Below, in pieces: positions 7,128 through 13,334 of a stretch of DNA of 17,606 nt. The notes under the pieces are model-generated. The model made no database searches. It was given only the letters and a program-made list of their open reading frames with translations, and was not told the DNA's origin. Position numbers and translations under genes: made by a program. Within the stretch, counting starts at the first letter, position 1. Every line of letters starts with the position of its first letter. The stretch comes from an uncultured Prevotella sp. (lineage in GTDB: Bacteria; Bacteroidota; Bacteroidia; Bacteroidales; Bacteroidaceae): NCBI GenBank assembly GCA_937880835.1, contig CALGRN010000353.1:1-17606 (forward strand). The letters are read 5' to 3'.

Positions 7128-7170
7128 AATTGCATAAAAAAAACAGGTGAACAAACATTTTTATGCAATT
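7128..7170. promoter_or_regulatory. Candidate ArgR operator (13-bp inverted repeat upstream of argR)
   Basis: AATTGCATAAAAA (7128-7140) and TTTTTATGCAATT (7158-7170) are perfect inverted arms 17 bp apart, and a further GCATAAAAA lies at 7099-7107. The right arm ends 3 bp before the -33 box of argR. AT-rich imperfect palindromes ending in TGCAT/ATGCA resemble ARG boxes, so autoregulation by ArgR is plausible. This is inference from position and composition. Confidence 0.4.
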
Positions 7171-7173
7171 AAA

Positions 7174-7205
7174 TTTGGCTATTAATGCAACAATAATTAT
7201 ATTTG
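7174..7205 (+). promoter_or_regulatory. argR promoter (-33 and -7)
   Basis: TTTG (7174-7177) and TATATTTG (7198-7205) are separated by 20 bp, an excellent Bacteroidota promoter. It predicts a transcript start near 7210, which rules out the upstream ATG at 7163 and supports 7235 as the argR start. Confidence 0.8.
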
Positions 7206-7234
7206 CAGACAATAACGGTATAAAAATACATACT

Positions 7235-7717
7235 ATGAAGATAAAAAACAAAAGAATGGAAACCCTGAAAATGCTCATTTCAAGTATGGAATTAAGCAGT
7301 CAGGAAGAAGTATTGAAAGCTCTTGCAAAGGAAGGTTACAAGCTGACACAAGCTACATTGAGTCGCGATTTGAAGCAACTGAAAGTGGCAAAAGCCGCAA
7401 GTATGAACGGGAAATATGTATATGTACTGCCTAATGAGACAATGTATAAGCGCATAGTGAAGCCGACTTCGCCGAGCGAAATGCTTCAATCGCCCGGCTT
7501 TATGTCTATAAACTTCTCAGGAAACATGATTATCATAAGGACAAGACCGGGTTATGCGAGCTTGATTGCATACAACATAGACAACTGCGACATTCCCGGC
7601 ATATTGGGTTCTATTGCCGGTGACGACACGATTTTCATGGTGTTGAAAGAAGGTGTGAGCAAAGAAGAGATAATGAACAATCTCGGCAGTGTAATTCCAA
7701 GTATGAAACAGGAGTAA
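7235..7717 (+). CDS. argR: Arginine repressor ArgR
   Basis: ArgR is a hexameric, arginine-responsive DNA-binding repressor/activator of arginine metabolism. With the start at 7235 the protein has 160 residues, typical for the family (about 150-160). The N-terminal winged helix carries SSQEEVLKAL and LTQATLSRDLKQLKV (SRDL at 43-46), the signature DNA-recognition segment. The C-terminal arginine-binding and oligomerisation domain has GILGSIAGDDTIFMV, where GDDT (129-132) holds the paired Asp residues that contact arginine. The open frame extends to an ATG at 7163, but that codon lies upstream of a near-perfect promoter (7174-7205) and adds 24 non-conserved residues, so I chose 7235. A strong terminator follows. 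The usual Bacteroidota neighbours (argG, argC and others) are not adjacent. Confidence 0.95.
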   Translation: MKIKNKRMETLKMLISSMELSSQEEVLKALAKEGYKLTQATLSRDLKQLKVAKAASMNGKYVYVLPNETMYKRIVKPTSPSEMLQSPGFMSINFSGNMIIIRTRPGYASLIAYNIDNCDIPGILGSIAGDDTIFMVLKEGVSKEEIMNNLGSVIPSMKQE

Positions 7718-7721
7718 AAAT

Positions 7722-7752
7722 AAAAACGTTTCGCATATGCGGAACGTTTTTT
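7722..7752 (+). terminator. argR terminator
   Basis: A self-complementary stem (A-run, ACGTT, CGCA against TGCG, AACGT, T-run, one G-U pair) ends in six T residues, starting 5 bp after the argR stop codon. It is a textbook intrinsic terminator and separates argR from tadA. Confidence 0.85.
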
Positions 7753-7896
7753 CATTGCCGTATAACAAGTATTCGCGCACGATAAAAGTTCATTCGCAAC
7801 ACGGCAGAACATTATAAGAAAACATGCGCAGGTGATAAAGACAACACCGCGTATATGTCGTACTATCGGCGAAAGTAGCGACTTTAAACAATTTAT

Positions 7897-8358
7897 ATGA
7901 CTCACACGGAAGAACAATTAAAGAAAGACGAGCATTACATGCGTATGGCATTGGCAGAGGCAGAAACTGCTTTCGATGCCGACGAGATACCTGTCGGAGC
8001 AATCATTGTGTGCAAAGACAGAATTATATCAAGGGCTCATAATCTCACGGAAACATTATGCGATGTGACGGCGCATGCCGAAATGCAGGCTATAACGGCT
8101 GCTGCCAATGCACTCGGAGGCAAATATCTTGCCGACTGTACGCTGTATGTAACGGTAGAACCATGCACAATGTGCGCCGGAGCAATAGGCTGGGCGCAGA
8201 TAAGGAGAATTGTTTACGGAGCACCGGACGACAAGAAAGGATTTCGCAAATATGCTCCGCAGGTCATTCATCCCAAAGCAACAGTGACTGGGGGGATATT
8301 GGAAATCGAGTGCAGCAGGCTCATGCAGAGTTTCTTTGAGAGTAAAAGAGAGAAATAA
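7897..8358 (+). CDS. tadA: tRNA-specific adenosine deaminase TadA
   Basis: TadA deaminates adenosine 34 of tRNA-Arg(ACG) to inosine. The 153-residue protein shows the zinc deaminase core: TAHAEM with His60 as zinc ligand and Glu62 as proton shuttle, and EPCTMCAGAI with Cys90 and Cys93 as the other zinc ligands. DEIPVGAII (29-37) and the tail SRLMQSFF with basic end KREK are also typical of TadA. The chosen ATG at 7897 gives 14 residues before the alternative ATG at 7939; both are possible, but the longer form matches common N-terminal lengths. No convincing TAnnTTTG box was found in the 144 bp after the argR terminator. The gene stands between argR and a nitroreductase with its own promoter. 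Confidence 0.95.
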   Translation: MTHTEEQLKKDEHYMRMALAEAETAFDADEIPVGAIIVCKDRIISRAHNLTETLCDVTAHAEMQAITAAANALGGKYLADCTLYVTVEPCTMCAGAIGWAQIRRIVYGAPDDKKGFRKYAPQVIHPKATVTGGILEIECSRLMQSFFESKREK

Positions 8359-8423
8359 AAGCAAAACAGGCATTGTATCTGAGCACAGGCGATGCCGAAT
8401 AAAAGAATAACTGCCGCATTTCT

Positions 8424-8454
8424 TTTGTAATTCGGCAGAAAAGCGTTATCTTCG
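8424..8454 (+). promoter_or_regulatory. Nitroreductase promoter (-33 and -7)
   Basis: TTTG (8424-8427) and TATCTTCG (8447-8454, one mismatch to TAnnTTTG) are 19 bp apart, 33 bp before the start codon. CTGCCG (8411-8416) and CGGCAG (8433-8438) flank the -33 box as a 6-bp inverted repeat and could be an operator. Confidence 0.6.
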
Positions 8455-8487
8455 CGAATATTAAACAATAACGGTAAAAAAAGTAAT

Positions 8488-9225
8488 ATGAAATCAATAA
8501 AAAACAGGAGAACAATACGCAAATATTCGTCGAAGGAAGTAAGCGATACACTTCTAAACAGATTGCTTGAAGAGGCAGAACGCACCCAGACGCTCGGCAA
8601 CATGCAGCTTTACAGCGTGGTAGTAACGCGGGATGAGGATATGAAAAAGCAACTTGCACCTGCCCATTTCAACCAACCGATGGTCACAGATGCACCGGTC
8701 GTGCTTACTTTCTGTGCCGATTTCAGACGCACAAGCATTTGGGCTGAGAATCGAAAGGCTGTGCCCGGATACGACAATTTCCTTTCATTCATAAACGCTG
8801 CTACCGATACTCTGCTCTATTGCCAGACATTCTGCAATCTCGCCGATGAAGAAGGACTCGGATATTGCTATCTCGGCACAACGGTGTATATGCCGCAAAT
8901 GATTATCGACACGTTGAAACTGCCGGAGCTTGTAATGCCCGTTGCAACGATAACGTTAGGTTGGCCCGATGAAAATCCTGCACAAACAGACCGTCTTCCT
9001 CTAAAAGCTATAATACACAAGGAGAAATATTGCGATTATACGCCTGCGTCGATAGACGAGTTTTACAGTGAGAAAGAGGCGTTGGAGGAGAACAAGCACT
9101 TCTGTGAAATAAACAAAAAGGAGACTCTCGCACAGATTTACACCGACATAAGATATACAAAGAAAGACAACGAAGCAATGTCTTCCGGACTTATAGAAGC
9201 TCTTAAAAGACAAGGGTTTATGTAA
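8488..9225 (+). CDS. Nitroreductase-family FMN oxidoreductase (NfsA/FRP type)
   Basis: This 245-residue protein belongs to the nitroreductase superfamily, dimeric FMN enzymes using NAD(P)H to reduce nitroaromatics, quinones or flavins. The N-terminal RRTIRKYS (7-14) supplies the FMN-phosphate contacts. GLGYCYLGT (123-131) and LGWPDENP followed by RLPL (157-172) match the NfsA/FRP subgroup, whose length is about 240-250. Several Cys residues lie in the middle (Cys112, Cys116, Cys127), but I cannot assign a metal site. It has its own promoter, so it need not be co-transcribed with tadA. The physiological substrate is unknown. In anaerobes such enzymes often set metronidazole activation, but nothing here shows that. 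Confidence 0.9.
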   Translation: MKSIKNRRTIRKYSSKEVSDTLLNRLLEEAERTQTLGNMQLYSVVVTRDEDMKKQLAPAHFNQPMVTDAPVVLTFCADFRRTSIWAENRKAVPGYDNFLSFINAATDTLLYCQTFCNLADEEGLGYCYLGTTVYMPQMIIDTLKLPELVMPVATITLGWPDENPAQTDRLPLKAIIHKEKYCDYTPASIDEFYSEKEALEENKHFCEINKKETLAQIYTDIRYTKKDNEAMSSGLIEALKRQGFM

Positions 9226-9412
9226 AATCTGTCTTGGTCAGACATAAAAATATTTTATTATTCAGATAAAAACTGCTGCAATTATAAACGCTAAAACATG
9301 ATTGCAACCGTTTGGCGGATACGCGACAGAATGTATCCGTGCGATGTGTTTATCCGCTTTCGACACCCGACATACACACGTCTGAATATCAACACGTTAG
9401 AAAATGTGTTTC

Positions 9413-9493
9413 AAAAGTTATCCTTTTAGCTCGTAAAAGTTATTGTTTTGCACCATAAAAGCTATTGTTTTAGAGCACAAAAGGATAGCTTTT
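9413..9493. repeat. Four-module 81-bp element, copy 3
   Basis: Modules are B forward (9413-9430), A forward (9435-9452, exact consensus), A forward (9457-9474, C at position 6) and B reverse (9476-9493, C at position 6). Starts are spaced 22, 22 and 19 bp. The outer B modules pair as an inverted repeat with one T/C change, extending outward by TTTC/GAAA. The element begins 187 bp after the nitroreductase stop codon and 250 bp from the GH2 stop. In nitroreductase sense the layout is B A A B', which is copy 1 with A and B swapped. Confidence 0.9.
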
Positions 9494-9570
9494 GAAATAT
9501 TCTTTGTAAACGGATTATTTCATAATACATTATAAATCATTTGCAATATCGCTTTTTCTTAGTTTTAAAT

Positions 9571-9610
9571 AAAGTGAGTTCGATGAATTATAATTCGTAG
9601 AACTCACTTT
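9571..9610. repeat. 40-bp nested palindrome
   Basis: AAAGTGAGTTC (9571-9581) and GAACTCACTTT (9600-9610) are perfect 11-bp arms around a central perfect 12-bp palindrome GAATTATAATTC (9585-9596), with only the 3-bp linkers failing to match. It could be a second, distal terminator for the GH2 operon or a protein-binding site. Confidence 0.6.
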
Positions 9611-9645
9611 AAAATAAAAATACAGCTTATAAACAATACGTATAT

Positions 9646-9695
9646 AAACGCCGGAAATCGCAGAGCTTTGAAAGCAGAAACGATTTCCGGCGTTT
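9646..9695 (-). terminator. Terminator hairpin of the fkp-GH2 operon
   Basis: Perfect 15-bp arms (9646-9660 and 9681-9695, from AAACGCCGGAAATCG) enclose a 20-nt loop that itself contains GCTTTGAAAGC. It starts 48 bp after the GH2 stop codon. On the minus strand it ends in GTTTATATACG, so the U-tract is poor but the stem is very stable. Confidence 0.6.
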
Positions 9696-9743
9696 GTCAT
9701 ATAATATAAGATGTATTTCCGTTTTATGATAATGGCATGAGAA

Positions 9744-12700
9744 TTACTGTATGATATTAAATCCGGACAATTCTATTTGTGGATTACAACCGCGTGTGTC
9801 TTCTTTCTTCCATACTATTTTCACCGTCTTTTTGTCGCCGGGCAGAAGCGAGAAATAATTGTCACTGTAAGTTACGGGCAGTATTTGTTCGCCGTCGTCT
9901 GCTTTAAGATTGATTCTAATCATCAGCGCAGGAACATGTGTGTTGTTTTCTATTATCATTGTTCCGCAGTTGTTTCCCCATTCGATATTAGTTTGCAGAG
10001 ATGTTTCCGGCAATGTGTTCAAGTCTTTGAAATCGTTACCTTTCGTCGAAAGAACGTAGAAGTTTTCCGACAGTACGGAATCGGTTGCTGAAAAAAGACG
10101 CAGTTTCAGATAATAAGAACCGTTTATTTCCGTCGGCACTTTCACTTCCGTGAAATGTGTCGTAGAATCGTTTTCGCTCGTTATTTTCTTTTCCGTTGTC
10201 CACAGTTTTCTGCCGTTTATATTGAAGATTTCAGCAACGGCGTTGATGTTTTCATGCCGTCCTGCACAAAAATTTACCACCTCTGCGCTGTCCGTTGCAG
10301 CATTATATTGTATGTGAAGCGGTTCGCATGCTTTCTTGCATCCGAAATATGCCGCAGTAGGTTCAAAATAATAGTCGTATGTCTGCCATACCATTGTAGG
10401 CCAACACGGATGACTCATCCATATAAGCAGTCCCATCCTGTCACGACTGCACGACTCGAACATAGCTCGATAGCCGTTGTAGTTTATCCATTGCGCAAGC
10501 GAACAAAACTGCTTTGTATTGTCAGGCACACCGAAACCGTCGTTTATCAGTGTGTTAAATGATGCTCCTTGCTGAGCTCCTTGCATTGTATAGTCGTGTT
10601 GTCCCCATTTATCTCCATGCTTAATCAGTGCATCCGGGTTTATCGTTCGTGCCAAACCTTCATAAGTCATCACGTTTGGCATGCCGCGTTCAGAATGCAG
10701 TTTGCCTGTCTGACGCTCGAAATATTCCTTTGCCGGCAATGCTCTGTATGGTCCGTGTCCGCTTACTCCTTCATCGGCAGAACTTGATATGTATTCCATT
10801 CCTTCGTGCAATATCTTTACATATTTGCGCAATTCCTTATCAAGAGTTGCAGGAGGATAACCTTCATTGCGTCCGCAATATATGCCGATACAAGCATGAT
10901 TGCGTATTCGTTTCACATAATCGAAAGCGTTGTTCAAGAACATCTGTTCGTCGTTAGGGTCGGGACCGTCTGCCGGATTGGCAAGCCAGAAGTCCTGCCA
11001 AACCATTATTCCGTATCTGTCACAAGCCTCATAGAACTCCACATCTCCCGTTTGTCCCACCCAGTTGCGTATCATGTTGAAGTTCATATCGCGGTGATAG
11101 CCTACGGCAATGTCATATTCCCTGCCGCGATAGTTGAGATTGTTCTCGCTAAATCCCCAATTTCCTCCTAACGGAATGAATCTTCTGCCATTCACATACA
11201 TCTTCAATTTCGTGCCAATATCCGAATAGGTTACTTCTCTTATACCTGCCTTGAAGTTCAAAGAGTCTGTGCATATTCCGTCAACTGAAATTGTAAAGGC
11301 TGCATCATACAGGTAAGGCTCACCGTAACCGTTAGGCCACCAAAGCTTCATATGTTGGTCTTTGAGTTGCGTAAATTGTTCGGGTGAGAACCAAAATTCC
11401 CTTTCCGTGTTTGCAGATATAGTTATTTCTTGTTCAAAGTTTATGCTGCCAATCCGCCCTTTCAGCACTGCCGTAACATCATGCGGTTCGTTATTTACGA
11501 CGAAAACGCTCGGCGTGACAGTCGCAAGATTGTCTTTGCCTGACAATTCCGTTACAACCAGAGGGTCTCTTATGCTCAAAGAGCCTGTTGCAGAAAGATA
11601 AACATCATTCCATATACCTATGTTTCTGCCGCGTATGGTGCTTATCCAGTCCCAACCAACGGTTGCATGAAACGTCGGATTGTCTGCTCCGAGCAATCCA
11701 CCGTTGAAGTCTGTGTTCTCAGCATTCTTTTCTTTGACCGCTCCCGGATGCTCATTGCATATTATTTCTACTGCAATAACGTTCTTGCCTTTGTTCAGAA
11801 AATGTGTTATGTCGCATCTGCCACGAATGAACGCACCTTCTATCGTGCCTATTCTGTTGCCGTTCAACCATACGACTGCTTTCCAATTAATGCCGTCGAA
11901 ATTAAGAAACACGTGCTTTCCTTCATAAGATTGAGGCACTTCAAATTCCTTTCTGTACCAGAAATCAGAGTAAAAAAATGACTCTGACACATAAAACAGA
12001 TTGTCATCATAGTTAGGATCGGGCACTGCTCCGATGTTAACATAACTTGAAAGCACTGTTGCCGGCACTGTCGCTGCTATCCAATCAGTAACGTCGAAGC
12101 CTGCTTTCGATATGCTTTCGCCGTTGCCTGATATTTCAGAAGCACGTTGCATACGCCACGAACCGCCGTCAAGCATGTACTTTCCGTTAAGCATTCCTGC
12201 TTCGTTTTTATGTCTTGCAACGAGTCCTCCACGTCCCATTATCTCTATTTCGCTAAGTATATATCTGTCTGGAACATCATTCTGATACATCAGCACACGT
12301 ACAAACCTTGCGTTTCCATGCAGTTTTATCTCATCGGTTTTGCTTTTTCCACCGGGCAGCGAGGCTATTGTTTTCCAATTCTTTGCATCGTCAGACACCT
12401 CAATCTGTCCCTTTCTGGCTTTGTTTATCCAGTGTAACAGAATCTTATCGAAATCGGCTTTATCGCCTAAATCAACATAAACCCATTGCGTTCCGCCTTC
12501 CGCACTCATCCATGAACTGCTGAAATGTCTTGCCGGAAGAACCTCTGTAACGTATCTTTCGCCTTCAAACATCTTCACTTCCGTTACAGTCCAATGTGCA
12601 GCACCCTCCATTTCGAACTCTATTTTCAGATGAGAGAACACCTTTATTCCATTCAAGTCTATCGTTGTTTCAACAATTCTGTTGGGCAACAATTCGCTAT

Positions 12701-13292
12701 CAGTGACCTTGTTAGGGTCTGAATGTGCTTTCCATTTAGTTTCCTTGCCGGGCAATACACTTTCTTTCTTCTCTCCGATTGTCTTCCATTGAATGCCGTT
12801 TTCAGATGTAAGACATGTCAGTCGATAACCTTTGTTGGCGTATTCTTCGCGATATGCCACATTCAGGCGAATGGTAATCCTTTCCGCTTTAACCGACATG
12901 TTGTGCCAGTCGTATTGAAGATAAGTTCTGTCACCAATGAGAATGTTTCGCGTATATTCTCCTCCGTCAATGCTCCATTCACGTTCTCTGCGCATAAGTT
13001 TACCTCCGGAAGTGCTTACTTCTATGTATGCCGGTTCGCCTTTTGCCTTTATTCCGTCTGTAATAAGTTGTGCCGTAAGGTTATAGTCATATGATGATGA
13101 ATGATATGCGGTGCGGTTCAACGCCAAGTTTCTGTACGAATTGTCTTTCATAAGCATTGGTGAGAAGTTTTCTTTTCTGTCTCCCGGATACTTTCCTATG
13201 CCTAAGGTGTTGTCTCCATCGTCTGCAAACATATTCTGAAAACTGTTTGCAAGCAATGTCACCATAATTATTATGACTGCTTTATATTTCAT
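9744..13292 (-). CDS. Secreted GH2 glycoside hydrolase with N-terminal discoidin modules
   Basis: This 1182-residue protein has a signal peptide (about 1-23, hydrophobic stretch then MFA|DD). Residues about 54-355 look like F5/8C (discoidin/CBM32-like) carbohydrate-binding material: NLALNRTAYHSSS begins one and LGDKADFDKILLHW...FVRVLMYQ completes another, with sequence of similar character between. A GH2 sugar-binding domain follows (about 405-570, FWYRKEFEVP, GINWKAVVWLNG, GIWNDVYL), then an immunoglobulin-like domain and the TIM barrel (about 690-980). NMIRNWVGQTGDVEFYEACDRYGIMVWQDFW is typical of the exo-glucosaminidase/mannosidase branch. The likely acid/base is Glu810 in CGRNEG and the likely nucleophile Glu868 in HSERGMP. 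The exact substrate is not determinable. It lies 42 bp behind fkp with no promoter between, so the two form an operon. Confidence 0.88.
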   Translation of the reverse strand: MKYKAVIIIMVTLLANSFQNMFADDGDNTLGIGKYPGDRKENFSPMLMKDNSYRNLALNRTAYHSSSYDYNLTAQLITDGIKAKGEPAYIEVSTSGGKLMRREREWSIDGGEYTRNILIGDRTYLQYDWHNMSVKAERITIRLNVAYREEYANKGYRLTCLTSENGIQWKTIGEKKESVLPGKETKWKAHSDPNKVTDSELLPNRIVETTIDLNGIKVFSHLKIEFEMEGAAHWTVTEVKMFEGERYVTEVLPARHFSSSWMSAEGGTQWVYVDLGDKADFDKILLHWINKARKGQIEVSDDAKNWKTIASLPGGKSKTDEIKLHGNARFVRVLMYQNDVPDRYILSEIEIMGRGGLVARHKNEAGMLNGKYMLDGGSWRMQRASEISGNGESISKAGFDVTDWIAATVPATVLSSYVNIGAVPDPNYDDNLFYVSESFFYSDFWYRKEFEVPQSYEGKHVFLNFDGINWKAVVWLNGNRIGTIEGAFIRGRCDITHFLNKGKNVIAVEIICNEHPGAVKEKNAENTDFNGGLLGADNPTFHATVGWDWISTIRGRNIGIWNDVYLSATGSLSIRDPLVVTELSGKDNLATVTPSVFVVNNEPHDVTAVLKGRIGSINFEQEITISANTEREFWFSPEQFTQLKDQHMKLWWPNGYGEPYLYDAAFTISVDGICTDSLNFKAGIREVTYSDIGTKLKMYVNGRRFIPLGGNWGFSENNLNYRGREYDIAVGYHRDMNFNMIRNWVGQTGDVEFYEACDRYGIMVWQDFWLANPADGPDPNDEQMFLNNAFDYVKRIRNHACIGIYCGRNEGYPPATLDKELRKYVKILHEGMEYISSSADEGVSGHGPYRALPAKEYFERQTGKLHSERGMPNVMTYEGLARTINPDALIKHGDKWGQHDYTMQGAQQGASFNTLINDGFGVPDNTKQFCSLAQWINYNGYRAMFESCSRDRMGLLIWMSHPCWPTMVWQTYDYYFEPTAAYFGCKKACEPLHIQYNAATDSAEVVNFCAGRHENINAVAEIFNINGRKLWTTEKKITSENDSTTHFTEVKVPTEINGSYYLKLRLFSATDSVLSENFYVLSTKGNDFKDLNTLPETSLQTNIEWGNNCGTMIIENNTHVPALMIRINLKADDGEQILPVTYSDNYFSLLPGDKKTVKIVWKKEDTRGCNPQIELSGFNIIQ

Positions 13293-13334
13293 TACTGATA
13301 TGAAAATATTTCTTTTTTAAAATGGAATACCGTA

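Larger units (their letters stand above)
6886..7234. other. 349-bp divergent, very AT-rich regulatory region (ino1 / argR)
   Basis: It holds the ino1 -7 box (6929-6936), an AT-rich stretch with no feature I can name (about 6940-7095), the GCATAAAAA repeats and inverted repeat (7099-7170) and the argR promoter (7174-7205). Unlike the four larger gaps it has no four-module element. Confidence 0.65.
9226..9743. other. 518-bp convergent intergenic region, nitroreductase / GH2
   Basis: No gene is visible. It holds a weak hairpin after the nitroreductase (TGTCT/AGACA, 9230-9234/9240-9244, followed by an AT-rich run), a 7-bp inverted repeat CGGATAC/GTATCCG (9316-9322/9333-9339), four-module element copy 3 (9413-9493), a 40-bp nested palindrome (9571-9610), the 18-mer shared with the first gap (9631-9648), and the GH2 terminator hairpin (9646-9695). 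Confidence 0.7.

Noticed and set aside
7163..7234. Upstream ATG of argR (184-residue version)
   Set aside because: It overlaps the inverted repeat and lies upstream of the -33/-7 promoter. The added residues are not ArgR-like.
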